A stretch of 64,000 nt of DNA from Petrosia ficiformis (lineage: Eukaryota; Porifera; Demospongiae; Haplosclerida; Petrosiidae). Location of the stretch: NCBI GenBank assembly GCA_947044365.1, contig OX345640.1:2155001-2219000 (forward strand), read 5' to 3'. A program made the position numbers and the translations under genes. Every line of letters starts with the position of its first letter. Position 1 is the first letter of the stretch. Below the pieces are notes generated by a model, which saw only the letters and a program-made list of their open reading frames with translations, had not been told where the DNA came from and ran no database searches. Below, piece after piece: positions 10,291-21,200 of the stretch.

Positions 10291-10612
10291 AATTATAACC
10301 ACTGTATACATATCCAGGTCACCAGGTGATAACAGAGTTCAGCATGTAAGAAGACAACAAAGCAGCTTGTAAAAATAAAAATGAAGTCGTTAGAGTTGAG
10401 CATAGTACAATGTCATTGATCCGAGTTCCAGATATTGTTTAAGCAAAGTACTGTTATCTTTTAACAATGGATGAAAATAATTAAGAAACTGTCCATAAAA
10501 TTGTTATATGTTTGTTAAACTAAAAGCATTTCATAACTATGTTCTTCTATATTATAATAATGATGATTCTTTAAAGAAGTAAATTCTTTATTTCAATGTA
10601 GGAACACAAAAA

Positions 10613-10951
10613 ATGCCTCCAATACTGTTAAACATGTGGATAAGTCAGTGGCTACTCTTCATCTCTTCAGTAGTCTTTGTAATAACTGGAATTATTTATT
10701 TGCGAACATTGAGACGGAATCGAATCAGAAACCAACTACCGCTATCTATTGAAGAGGAATATACTGGACAAGATGGAAAACTCGTAGTGACTGGTAATGT
10801 ATGCCCTCGCCTCTTCATCAGACAATACCAAAGTGCTGGTGTTGATAATGATCTATCATACACAGTTAAAGAGATACAAGACACACAAAGAAACCTTGAA
10901 AAATCGTCATTCGTCAGTGGTATAATTAACTGTGCTACGTACTGTATATAG
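10613..10951 (+). CDS. LW-tail family membrane protein B (112 aa)
   Basis: This is the compact form of the family, with one hydrophobic segment. It starts MPPILLNMWISQW, like the MPPTLP start of the larger members. A single membrane span of about 25 residues follows (LLFISSVVFVITGIIYL), then a strongly basic segment (RTLRRNRIRNQ). The tail carries IEEEYTGQDGKL and LSYTVKEIQDTQRNLEKSSF, with the conserved tyrosines. Unlike most members it continues past the usual end (FVSGIINCATYCI). The ATG lies 11 nt after the acceptor TTCAATGTAG. AATAAA follows at about 11032. The copy at 53438-53779 is about 80 percent identical by eye, much less than the gene A pair. Confidence 0.8.
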   Translation: MPPILLNMWISQWLLFISSVVFVITGIIYLRTLRRNRIRNQLPLSIEEEYTGQDGKLVVTGNVCPRLFIRQYQSAGVDNDLSYTVKEIQDTQRNLEKSSFVSGIINCATYCI

Positions 10952-10959
10952 ATGAGACC

Positions 10960-12080
10960 TGAACTATATCGAGGATTTTACATATTTCCATGGTAACAAA
11001 CTTTTCAAACCTTCACATGGCTGAGTTAGACAATAAATTTACTTGAATCCATTGATGATGTTTCTGGTTTATCTTCCTTCAGGTCAGTACAAAAAGTGTG
11101 TTATATTTATGATGTATGATAAAAGAAGTACTAAAAATAGAGGATAGATAGGATAGATAGGATAGGTAGGATATTAAAACTTTACTAATGAAACTACACA
11201 ATACTATACTGATATGAAGGTGCTTAATAGAGATGTAATCAATAGATTTAGTACTTATCTCCTAACTCGGCCACTGTTTCAAAATTTGTGTTAATTATCA
11301 TGGAAACTAATTAAGCAGCTCAACTCTCAACTTTGTGATAATAAGAATTATTATTTGCTGTATTATAGTTATTATTTTTGTTATATATAAACACAATATC
11401 ATTTGTACACACATACCTGATCATCACAGTTGTATTCATCATTTAAGTGATTATAAAAATTTAATATTTCCATGTTAAAAGATTTTTCACATATACATGA
11501 TGGTCCATTTACTATGACCTCAAAATTAGAATGTGATGACTTTATATAATATAGTGTACAGTTTAATGTCATAAGATTAATACATGATTATACTGTAACT
11601 CAATAATGAATTCAAATACATACACAAAAAATAATGGAAAGGATAATTATATAGAAATGGTGCAGGTAATAAGATTATTGGTCCTTCCAAGCTAAAGTTA
11701 TGAGCATTTTTCTAAGGGCAAGGTGAACATGAATGACCTTTAATATCTAGTTTATAGTACATCATCACGTTGTCAACTAATTAACATCAATTAGTAACAA
11801 GATATACCATGATTGCTTTGATCTTTACTGACAATTAATGTTCTCACGTTTGAAAATTGTTTCTATTCTTCTTAGTTTTTATTGGCTCTTGTATACATTT
11901 TATCAACTACAACATCTGTTATTATTGCGAAGCTGGTCTGTTGCCTCATACATCATAATGTATACTATATCTATTTCACACTGGCTGATTTAGTAAACTA
12001 ACTACCAAAAATGACCATTTCTCATTTTAGTTAGTTATAGTCATTACAAAAGAATTTTAATTGTTTAGCGTTAACTAATG
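10960..12080. other. Intergenic, nothing recognised
   Basis: This is the 3' flank of gene B with its poly(A) signal, then AT-rich sequence that includes a short GGATA-GATAG tract at 11142-11172. It is largely repeated at 53800-54760. No exon is supported. Confidence 0.4.
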
Positions 12081-12330
12081 CCTTACTAAAATGGGTTGTA
12101 GTACATGTAATAATAATTATTATCCTTTGATATAAATTCCAAAACACCCTCATTACTATGTAAATACATGTATTAAGTTAATTTAGTTGCTACATGTATT
12201 TATTGCTTATTACACACATCATCAAGTAAAATTGACCACAAATTGTATAATTATATTAAATTGTGTATTTCATAACTACAGATACCAAAGAATATATTTT
12301 AAGACACTAATAATTATAACAAGTCTGATA
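12080..12330 (+). repeat. Local duplicate, unit 1
   Basis: The run from AATGCCTTACTAAAATGGGT through GATATAAATTCCAAAACACC to CATAACTACAGATACCAAAG is repeated, with indels, at about 13545-13850. The 78-aa ORF at 12187-12423 is conserved in the right copy only because that segment is almost identical; it has no other coding support. Confidence 0.6.
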
Positions 12331-13167
12331 GGTTTCTCACTGGTAATTGTTAATTGCATGATAAAGAATAATACATCATGCAGGATGAAAAAAGGACAGT
12401 TTATCAACAATTCTACTAATTAACCATATGTAGTAATATAGATGACAAGCATCTTCCCCTGTATAATAATAATAATACACATGTATAGTGAGAAAGTAAT
12501 TAGAGAGCAGCTGTCATTTTAACCTGTACAATGGCTTGTTAACACTATTCATAAACAAAATTCCATTAACAATTTAAAGTGATTAATTCTTTCTCATAGT
12601 ATTATAACAGCTAATACACATTATAGGCATGCATTTTATATAGTACATATATACAGTATAAAATAACAATCATACATGTACATAATTATAACATATATAA
12701 TATATACATACATACATGTAAATATATATACATGCATAAATGAGTGGCTGCATGCATAATTATGTTTGTGTATATATATGTACATGCACTTATGCTTATT
12801 TTGGAAAAGGTAAAACATGAAATGACCACACATTAATTAGAAAATTATGTTGTATTCCCAAAGTAGCAGATATACTGTTTTTTTATACATCCCATTATTC
12901 ACAGAGGCCTGACTACTGCAGTGACTAACAAACATTTCATCTTGCTGTCTTCCTGTGCCTAATGAAGCATGATTTTTACATCAATGGCTTTCTCAACTAC
13001 TTTTCTTTCCAGCAAAGTAAGTTAAAAACTTCAGTCATGAAAGTTATGAAGCTGACAAAAGTTGCTTTGAAAGCCCAAATTGCATGAGGCGTTTATAAAT
13101 AGTATATCCGCTACTGTGGAAATTTCTAATTATTGTAGGGGAGTTTCAAGCGTATAAATATATACAT

Positions 13168-13189
13168 AGGGATGATGTCACCATCGTAC

Positions 13190-13229
<40 letters not shown>

Positions 13230-13251
13230 GTACGATGGTGACATCATCCCT
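13168..13251. repeat. Long hairpin with an (AT)n loop
   Basis: AGGGATGATGTCACCATCGT plus ACTA is followed by about 36 bp of AT repeat and the exact complement. It is conserved at 56216-56287 with a shorter AT core. Together with the next hairpin it looks like a foldback or MITE cluster. Confidence 0.85.
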
Positions 13252-13307
13252 TTGATGTGGTGAGTTCTATATATTATATATAGACCTTCCATGTGCACAC
13301 TATGCAG

Positions 13308-13351
13308 GAGATGTCACCATCATACAATATATTGTATGATGGTGACATCTC
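13308..13351. repeat. Perfect 22+22 palindrome
   Basis: GAGATGTCACCATCATACAA plus TAT is joined directly to its reverse complement. The arm shares GATGTCACCATC with the neighbouring hairpin. The right arm and the tail CATCTTGGCTCGGGCTAT are repeated once more at about 13376-13413. The same structure is at 56344-56387. Confidence 0.85.
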
Positions 13352-13544
13352 ATCTTGGCTCGGGCTATGATGGCTATGATGTATGATGGTGACATCTCAT
13401 CTTGGCTCGGGCTATTCACATCCTCGGACACAAATCTCAGGTCCTATATTTTGTATATAGAACCTGTTAGCATACTATATATATTACATATATAATTATC
13501 TTGACTGTGAACAGACTTTAGTTATAGTCTTAGCTTAGTTTAGT

Positions 13545-13850
13545 TAGCTAATGCCTTACTAAAAGGGGTTGTTTAACTAAAACAACACTATTTTATAAAT
13601 ACATGTAAATATAATAATTATCATTTGATATAAATTCCAATACACCCTCACTACTATGTACATGTACAGTGTATGTATTACTTACAATACACATCATGAA
13701 GTAAAAATTTATATATGTACATACATGTACAATCAGTCAATTTTATCAGTTACTAAATGTGATATATCATACATAAGCATAATGACCAAAAATTGTATTA
13801 TTATAATTATATTTCATAACTCCAGACACCAAAGACTATAATTGTACACA
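13545..13850 (+). repeat. Local duplicate, unit 2
   Basis: This is the counterpart of 12080-12330. The motif GCCTTACTAAAAGGGG also occurs inverted at about 17812-17838 and 30078-30100, so it may be the end of an older dispersed element. Confidence 0.55.
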
Positions 13851-14399
13851 TCTGATAAATTTAATATATCAAGGAGAAGAAATCTTTAAAACCAAAACTA
13901 CATGTATATTAATGTATATTTTAAGACACTGACAATTATACATAATTATTATAAAAAGTCTAGTACTAAGCCATATAATGACTGGAGTTTAGATAATTAA
14001 ATAAGGTATATACAACACAAAATAGCCCCCATACTACTAAATAAAACAAGACCCTGTGTCAAATTTCAAAGGCACAGTATATTAATAAACTATGAATGTT
14101 ATTATAATACAGGTTAAAGTGTATAAACAAAATTCATTACTAAGTAGGTGTAGGATGTAACTAAGTATGCAGTTATACGTCATATAAACAATACATTATA
14201 ATATATGAGATATATCATTTGTACTATCAGTGATGAACGGGAGGCTTTAGTACATAGTTATATACAATATATAGTATATACATACATGTACATGCATTTG
14301 TAATATAATCTTAGTATAATAATTATTACAGCCTGAGTCCAAGTATTGTTCGCAATTATTTACTTATCAGTAATCATTTTTGTTTTTCAATCACATGTC

Positions 14400-14445
14400 A
14401 ACACTTGTGGCGAGGGTTCTGCACTATGAGTGCATTCGTTACTTA
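14400..14445. repeat. Dispersed short repeat ACACTTGTGGCGAGGGT
   Basis: This GC-richer stretch also occurs at about 16931-16975 and 57437-57475. It is close to the end of the large duplication and may mark an older element boundary. Confidence 0.5.
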
Positions 14446-14479
14446 ATAGAATCCACACATGGTCATGTCATATGCTCGT

Positions 14480-14910
14480 GCATTAATTAAATAATGTAAT
14501 TATGCTCGTGTGTTAAATACAAAAGCTTACATTTTTGAAGACTGGTATGATCTTGTCACTATCTCACAGTAATTAATTAACAGCTGCTGATTGTAGAGAA
14601 CATCTAGCAAATAAGAAGAAAAGAGAATATATAGTGTGTCTGTGAATTATGTTAAAAAGTGTTAATTAATTTTTGTAATTCAATTTTTAAAATTTTAATC
14701 AAACTTATTTATAGGGAATAAAATCATGTAAATAAAGGAAATGAACTTTACTTAACACATTATAGTATACTGTGTTGTTTGTATAAAAGTATTTGTGTTT
14801 AGTAGACTGGAGATTGTTTATATGGGTTTGATACCTAAATGATTAGATACAGAGTACTCATCATTATAGACTGAATAGTCTTCACAATTCACATACATGT
14901 AATAAAACAA
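14480..14910. other. Intergenic, no gene seen
   Basis: This is AT-rich. TACAAAAGCTTACATTTTTG near 14519 recurs near 29585, where it is directly joined to the second copy of the 16980-17840 block. Confidence 0.4.
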
Positions 14911-14913
14911 CTA

Positions 14914-16148
14914 CTTGGTCCAAGGAGCTTATGAGCTGAAAAGCCACAGGGAGTATCCACAGACTTTAGGACAACTACTTGGTCTGAGCTGCAAAGCCAT
15001 GAGGAGCCTACACAGACTTTAGGACAACTACTTGGTCCAAGGAGCTTATGAGCTTCAAAGTCATGAGGAGCATCCACAGACTTTAGGACAACTACTTGGT
15101 CCAAGGAGCTTATGAGCTGCAAAGTCATGAGGACCATCCATAGACTTTAGGACAACTACTTGGTCCAAGGAACTTATGAGCTGCAAAGTCATGAGGAGCA
15201 TCTACAGACTTTAGGACAACTACTTGGTCTGAGGAGCTTATGAGCTGAAAAGCCATGAGGAGCATCCACAGACTTTAGGACAACTACTTGGTCCAAAGAA
15301 CTTATGTGCTGCAAAGCCATGAGGAGCATCCACAGACTTTAGGACAACTACTTGGTCCAAGGAACTTATGAGCTGCAAAGCCATGAGGAGCATCTATAGA
15401 CTTTAGGACAACTACTTGGTCTGAGCTGCAAAGCCATGAGGAGCCTACACAGACTTTAGGACAACTACTTGGTCCAAGGAGCTTATGAGCTTCAAAGTCA
15501 TGAGGAGCATCCACAGACTTTAGGACAACTACTTGGTCCAAGGAGCTTATGAGCTGCAAAGTCATGAGGACCATCCATAGACTTTAGGACAACTACTTGG
15601 TCCGAGGAACTTATGAGCTTCAAAGCCATGAGGAGCATCCACAGACTTTAGGACAACTACTTGGTCCGAGGAGCTTATGAGCTGAAAAGCCATGAGGAGC
15701 ATCCACAGACTTTAGGACAACTACTTGGTCCAAAGAACTTATGTGCTGCAAAGCTATGCATCCACACACTTTAGGACAACTACTTGGTCCAAGGAGCTTA
15801 TGAGCTGCAAAGCCATGAGGAGCATCTATAGACTTTAGGACAACTACTTGGTCTGAGCTGCAAAGCCATGAGGAGCCTACACAGACTTTAGGACAACTAC
15901 TTGGTCCAAGGAGTTTATGAGCTTCAAAGTCATGAGGAGCATCCACAGACTTTAGGACAACTACTTGGTCCAAGGAGCTTATGAGCTGCAAAGTCATGAG
16001 GAGCATCCACAGACTTTAGGACAACTACTTGGTCAAAGGAACTTATGAGCTTCAAAGCCATGAGGAGCATCCACAGACTTTAGGACAACTACTTGGTCCG
16101 AGGAGCTTATGAGCTGCAAAGCCATGAGGAGCATCCACAGACTTTCTA
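14914..16148. repeat. 64-bp minisatellite with higher-order repeat
   Basis: There are about 20 units of AGACTTTAGGACAACTACTT followed by GGTCCAAGGAGCTTATGAGC and the rest of a 64-bp unit. A 54-bp variant lacking AGGAGCTTAT occurs at about 14981, 15418 and 15850, 437 and 432 bp apart, so a larger unit of about 435 bp has itself been repeated three times. The minus-strand ORFs of 82, 90 and 128 aa come from this array; 64 bp is not a multiple of three and I do not regard them as genes. Confidence 0.93.
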
Positions 16149-16149
16149 T

Positions 16150-16530
16150 TACAGTTTAGGTACCTGTGATAATACTATTGTACAGGTGTGTATGATGGGG
16201 GAGTGTATTACCTTTTCGACAGCCAGCACTACCCAAGTTAAATCCCTTATATGGAATTTTTTGTGAATAAAATTAGACAGTCTGTGTTCTCAGGGTTAGA
16301 TACTCTTAAAACATTTTTCCTAATTAATGTTTCATTAAGGGTGGGGCTAATCAATTTTCATTATGAATTTTATGATGGAATGATGTTCTAGCTGTGGCCA
16401 TTCAGGGGGGAGGGTGTGTCTCTACATAAGGAATACAACTGTATTCTCTGACAAGCTAGTTTGTTACAGATCTATTAATTTATATAATTTATTTATTGTT
16501 GTTACAAACTCTTCAATACATAGATCGAAG
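16150..16530. other. Intergenic, no gene seen
   Basis: This region has mixed composition with short G-rich tracts (GGGGGGAGGG near 16405). No exon or repeat is recognised. Confidence 0.35.
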
Positions 16531-16532
16531 CT

Positions 16533-16788
16533 TATATGACCGTGGATGCTAAAATCATTCATTTGGCAAATAATGGTTTTGTCAAACACTTATTTTGAAT
16601 GCTCATTATTCAGCCATTTTGTACAGGTAGCCAACTACCTTTGGTGTCCAGGAAGAGCAACTATTGCTCCACCTAGTTTACTAATTCAGGTAGTTTCCTG
16701 TGCAAAAAGGCTGACGACCATTTAAATATAAGCATTTGACAAATTATTATTTGCCAAATGACTGATTTCTGCATCCATGGTCACATAT
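16533..16788. mobile_element. Inverted-repeat MITE with about 62-bp arms
   Basis: TATATGACCGTGGATGCTAA and the following bases to about 16594 match the reverse complement of about 16725-16788, including CATTTGGCAAATAAT and TTGTCAAA. The central 130 bp has no ORF. A sequence resembling one arm is found in the 3' flanks of LW-tail genes (for example 978-1030, 20510-20560, 35203-35255). Confidence 0.75.
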
Positions 16789-16979
16789 ATCATGGTAACC
16801 AATGTTCTGTACTTGTGCTAACTAAAAGCAATGCTTGGAGTGCAAGATAATTACCAATTAGCAATTGTATAATAACTTATTACCATTATGGTTATAATTT
16901 TAAACATTACATCTCAAGTTGTTTCCCAAAACACACTTGTGGCGAGGGTCCTGCACTGTGAGTGCATTCATTTTATGTA

Positions 16980-17840
16980 ATTAGTCATTCAAAAAAATGA
17001 ACTGAATATTCACAGTTATAAAACACTTCTTGGAATCGTGTTAGTTAATTTAGTTACTTACCAATTGAAGACTAACTTGAAATGCATCTGAGATTGTCAA
17101 AAGGTCTATCACTAAGAATATACCTATAAAAAAAAAACAAAATAATAACAACAATAATAATAACAATAAAAAAACACATATATATTCCATGCCAAGGGTG
17201 TGACTGATGAGGTCAAGGAGAGCACAAATGATATTTTGAAGCACTAGTGTGTAGACATTTAGAATTTTTCTTTCAGGTTTATTGAGTCTTTTAGTTTAAG
17301 TATTAGCCATACAATTATGGGAACATGTACATATATTACAGCAACATTAAGAAAAGGTACAAGCAAAGATCCTTTATATGCAAGGCTGCATATACGGTTA
17401 TTAAGAAAACTCAGGAATTGTGGACACATTAAACTGTCTGCAGGGTATACACATTCTTATATGACTAATTTCGTGCATTCTGATATGTTTAGTTGTTAAA
17501 CTATTATCAGTTTTTCCTGGAATGTGTTTGCATGACAGATAGTCACTTAACCTCTTGTGTATAAACATACATGAGGTACATGTAATACCAATCTACGTAT
17601 ATTATTATGTCATGTAAGATACATACTGTAGGCTCTAGTTTGAGTTGAATTAAGCTAACAACTAAAGCACAACACAAATGTTATCTATAGTCCAGTATCC
17701 TAAACAGATTTATAATTATAATGGCTATTTGGTTTAAAAGTTTATTAGAAAGAACATCCTCAATACTCAATTAATATTAGACTTAGTATGTTTTATCTAA
17801 TGATAATTATAACACCCCTTTCCTTTTAGTAAGGCATTGG
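16980..17840 (-). repeat. Block shared with 29560-30110, containing exon-like sequence
   Basis: Sequence from GTAATTAGTCATTCAAAAAA to AACACCCCTTTCCTTTTAGT matches 29635-30110 in the same orientation, with 500 bp of additional sequence here (about 17350-17760). Confidence 0.75.
17062..17124 (-). CDS. Candidate exon, IFLVIDLLTISDAFQVSLQL
   Basis: On minus, a poly-T tract and TATAG acceptor precede about 63 nt encoding IFLVIDLLTISDAFQVSLQL, followed by a consensus donor GTAAGTAA. A second piece just upstream on minus (17180-17250) reads LQNIICALLDLISHTLG. Both look like membrane segments. The second block copy (about 29715-29780) has the donor and nearly the same bases. It could be exons of a multipass membrane protein; the family was not identified. 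Confidence 0.35.
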
Positions 17841-17921
17841 TACTTATTTGTCACACATAGTTACATATATACATAGTTACATACATACATACATACATAC
17901 ATACATCTAAAACTTTAGTTA

Positions 17922-18144
17922 GCATAGGGGTAGGAAGCCGGGGTGCTACGTGTGCTGCAACATCCCTAATTTGTTTTATACATGATGACCCAAAACTATA
18001 CCAGAGTGCCCAAAATTCAATCTCAGAGCACCTCTTTCCAAACATTTCCCCAAGGGTGGACCCCTGGACCCCCTGCTTATTGTGTTTCGTTACTAATCCT
18101 GTGGAGCATCCTTACCTACAAATACCTTCCTACCCCTATGGTTA
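17922..18144. mobile_element. Short inverted-repeat element, GC-richer
   Basis: ATAGGGGTAGGAAG at 17925 and its exact complement CTTCCTACCCCTAT at 18128 bound about 215 bp of clearly higher GC with CCCTTGGGG-type palindromic pieces. No target duplication is certain. The minus ORF across it is not considered real. Confidence 0.5.
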
Positions 18145-18169
18145 GCTAACTCGTGGTAAGGTAAGTCAA

Positions 18170-18560
18170 ATATTATTGATTAGAAGTTGTAAGTTAAGTA
18201 TAATTTATCATTGTTGTAGTAACTAAAGACAATATGACTATTATACATAGAGACAATTATAAATGTAACTATTATAATTATAGAGACAGAACAACGTCTG
18301 TAATTATTATTATGTTTATTATTCTATGTTGTATATCAATCAATATGTCTCAAGTTCTTTGTTGTGTATGAGTCAATATGTCTCCCAAGTGTTACCTATA
18401 TAAGCTGGTTAATGTTTCAGTTCAACAGTTCTGTTAAAAAGCTATTATAAGAATCATTTTCAAAGTTACAACATATTTAGGTGACAAGCATGATATCTCC
18501 AGATGTCGCTCTCCGAAAAGAAAATGAAGTTGGACTCTAAAGCAGACAGACCGAACATGT
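18170..18560 (+). promoter_or_regulatory. Promoter/first-exon fragment, copy 1
   Basis: The conserved block ends with TATATAAG at 18407-18414, a presumed start near TTCAGTTCAACAGTTCTG and an ATG at 18503. Sixteen further codons are open (SLSEKKMKLDSKADRPN) before the sequence dissolves into a TGTATG microsatellite. Copies lie at 23345-23665, 32125-32495 and 36320-36790. Codon differences between the two ATG-bearing copies are mostly nonsynonymous, so these look like dead fragments of a gene's 5' end. Confidence 0.6.
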
Positions 18561-18568
18561 ATGTATGT

Positions 18569-18608
<40 letters not shown>

Positions 18609-19510
18609 ATGTATGTATGTATGTATGTATGTATGTATGTATGTATGTATGTATGTATGATTCAGTTGAGGTATGTATGATTCAGTTGAGTGTTGTATGT
18701 ATGTATGATTCAGTTGAGTGTTGTATGTATGTATGATTCAGTTGAGTGTTGTATGTATGTATGATTCAGTTGAGTGTTGTATGTATGTATGATTCAGTTG
18801 AGTGTTGTATGTATGTATGATTCAGTTGAGTGTTGTATGTATGTATGTATGTATGTATGATTCAGTTGAGTGTTGTATGTATGTATGTATGTATGTATGA
18901 TTCAGTTGAGTGTTGTATGTATGTATGTATGTATGTATGATTCAGTTGAGTGTTGTATGTATGTATGTATGTATGTATGATTCAGTTGAGTGTTGTATGT
19001 ATGTATGTATGTATGTATGATTCAGTTGAGTGTTGTATGTATGTATGTATGTATGTATGATTCAGTTGAGTGTTGTATGTATGTATGTATGTATGTATGA
19101 TTCAGTTGAGTGTTGTATGTATGTATGTATGTATGTATGATTCAGTTGAGTGTTGTATGTATGTATGTATGTATGTATGATTCAGTTGAGTGTTGTATGT
19201 ATGTATGTATGTATGTATGATTCAGTTGAGTGTTGTATGTATGTATGTATGTATGTATGATTCAGTTGAGTGTTGTATGTATGTATGTATGTATGTATGA
19301 TTCAGTTGAGTTTATGTATGATTCAGTTGAGTGGTGAGTAAATAGTTTAGTTTATGTATGATTCAGTTGAGTGGTGAGTAAATAGTTTAGTTTATGTATG
19401 ATTCAGTTGAGTGGTGAGTAAATAGTTTAGTTTATGTATGATTCAGTTGAGTGGTGAGTAAATAGTTTAGTTTATGTATGATTCAGTTGAGTGGTGAGTA
19501 AATAGTTTAG
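18556..19510. repeat. TGTA microsatellite grading into 40-bp minisatellites
   Basis: A TGTG/TGTA run (18560-18658) passes into a 28-bp unit, then into at least ten perfect 40-bp units (TTCAGTTGAGTGTTGTATGT plus TGTA repeats), then at about 19310-19510 into a different 40-bp unit TTCAGTTGAGTGGTGAGTAA ATAGTTTAGTTTATGTATGA. The second unit contains GGTGAGTAAATAGTTTAG, similar to the LW-tail leader. Confidence 0.95.
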
Positions 19511-19880
19511 TTTATAAAGTGTTGTATGTAGTTTATAAAGTGTTGTATGTTGCAGTGTTAAATTCAGTTGAGTGGTGAGTAAATAGTTTAGTTTATAATA
19601 AAGTGTTGTATGTAGTTTATAAAGTGTTGTATGTTGCAGTGTTAAATTCAGTTGAGTGGTGAGTAAATAGTTTGGTGCTGTGATTACAGTCTAACCAGAA
19701 AAGAAAAGCAGTTGACCCAGTGTGGCTGCATTTAATAGATCTCAAGTAGTTAGAAACTATTAATGTACCGCTAATGAAGACCTCTTGCAAAACTACAATA
19801 TATTCAGTACTACCACTGCACTGTCTGTATACACTAATGTAGTATTGTTTTTATTAGTCCTTTATTTCTCATTTTTTCCT
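19510..19880 (+). promoter_or_regulatory. Truncated leader of LW-tail gene C
   Basis: From about 19675 the leader is standard (GATTACAGTCTAACCAGAAA, GTTGACCCAGTGTGGCTGCA), and the acceptor TTTTTTCCTGTAG lies at about 19872-19884. Everything upstream, including the TATA-box region present in genes D, G and H, is replaced by minisatellite. Confidence 0.6.
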
Positions 19881-19893
19881 GTAGAAAAGCATT

Positions 19894-20424
19894 ATGCCTC
19901 CGACACTACCAAATCAGTGGGTTGTTTCCTGCGTTTTACTTCATCTGTGGTTCGTTTTCCTCTGCATTTTATTTCGACCAGATCTGTGGGCTTTCTTCAC
20001 CTGTATTTTATTTCATGATCTGTGGGTTATTTCCATCTGTATTTTACTTCAAGATCTTTGGGTCGTCTTTATCTGCATTTTACTTCAAGAGTTGTGGTTT
20101 GTTTTCATCTCCATTTTACTTCTACCAGATCTTTGGCTTTTTTACATCTGCATTTTACTTCAATACCCGTGGGATGTTTTCATATGTTTTTTAGCAGTAT
20201 TTGCTATAACATTTGGAATTATATATTGGCTAGTTAATCAAGGAAACAGAAACCTACTAACGAAACCGATTCAACAAGAATACACCGAACAAGAAGATAG
20301 AGAACTAGTACTACTGTGTAACAAACACATTCTAGAGATCGACTTGGATAATGATATACTATATATGGTAGAAGCTCAAAGGGAACGTCAAATAAACTTC
20401 AGAAACTCATTATTTGTAATCTAA
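19894..20424 (+). CDS. LW-tail family protein C (176 aa), eight LW units
   Basis: The N-terminal 115 residues consist of eight units of 12-13 residues of the type QDLWVVFICILL, some with a PD before LW (RPDLWAFFTCILF, LPDLWLFYICILL). The last unit (QYPWDVFICFLAVFAITFGI) runs into a normal span, then VNQGNRNLLTKP and the conserved tail QQEYTEQEDREL, LYMVEAQRERQINF, ending NSLFVI. The start MPPTLPN follows the acceptor by 9 nt. Since the DNA unit is 36 bp, all three + frames are open over the repeat; I chose this one because only it continues into the conserved tail. AATAAA follows at about 20585. Confidence 0.82.
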   Translation: MPPTLPNQWVVSCVLLHLWFVFLCILFRPDLWAFFTCILFHDLWVISICILLQDLWVVFICILLQELWFVFISILLLPDLWLFYICILLQYPWDVFICFLAVFAITFGIIYWLVNQGNRNLLTKPIQQEYTEQEDRELVLLCNKHILEIDLDNDILYMVEAQRERQINFRNSLFVI

Positions 20425-21200
20425 TATCATGCATAGTATATTCACAGCAGGATGATATACACACATAATTTACATATATACATACTATTAGTATAATAAT
20501 ATATGAACATGGATGTACAAATCAGTTGTTCGTGGAATTTGTCAAAATATCCACAATTGCCACTTAATTATAATAATTATTATAAATAAAATTACTTATA
20601 TAATTATTTATATATAATATATCATGTATAAATGTATATATAATTCACAATTTTGTTATATAAAATTTTTTCTTATTGAGTAGATTTATATAACTAGTAA
20701 TATAATTATACAACTAGTAAAGGGTTATAATATACAATTAGTATCGTATTCAACAATCATATAATTTACAAGTTGATAATATAAATATGACTATTATGTG
20801 TATATAATGCATGAAACATTTCTCAACAAGATATAGATGAATATGTATTATGGATAGATAGATAGATGTATGATAATCCTGTATACATGTATAATGCTGA
20901 AAATAGTCTAGTCAAAGTTAAAGGTTACTTTATACTAATACATAATTATACACATGGGATGAGAAATGTCTTTCAAGTGTAATGTTTAATTGTTTGTAAT
21001 GAAACATGGATATTCCTTGAACAGCAACAGAGCCTTGTGATCGTTAAATGTTTGTTACCACTGTATCAAAGTTATTTCATTGTATATTTACTTTTTGGAA
21101 TTCAAGACATAGTAATACTCCCTCTCTACCATAGCAACAAAGTACATTGAATGACAATAACCCACATAAGTATACTTAAAAATTATTGTTGTTTGTCCTT
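20425..21200 (+). repeat. 3' flank shared with genes G and H
   Basis: The poly(A) signal, a MITE-arm-like segment near 20510, the CAACTAGTAAAGGGTTATAA tract and GATAGATAGATAGATGTATG recur after genes G (35119-36010) and H (39223-39800). The duplication unit therefore included about 700 bp of 3' DNA. Confidence 0.8.

Larger units (their letters stand above)
1..14480 (+). repeat. Left copy of a 14.5-kb segmental duplication
   Basis: This stretch matches 42509-57516 in the same order and orientation. Both carry an LW-tail gene, a 62-bp repeat, an orphan leader, an inverted-repeat element, an X-box, a GATA microsatellite, a second LW-tail gene and two hairpins. The match ends at 14480/57516, just after a shared TATGCTCGTG. 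The left edge may lie outside the window. Similarity is uneven: 1-6000 and 12000-14480 are almost identical to the other copy, while about 7000-11000 is clearly more diverged with many indels. Confidence 0.93.

Noticed and set aside
12187..12423. 78-aa + ORF repeated at 55224-55460
   Set aside because: The whole region is nearly identical between copies, so ORF conservation carries no coding information; no splice or family support.
14889..16006. Three related minus ORFs of 82, 90 and 128 aa (VVVLKSVDAPHDF type)
   Set aside because: They arise from the 64-bp minisatellite. Their similarity reflects the higher-order repeat, and there is no start or splice context.
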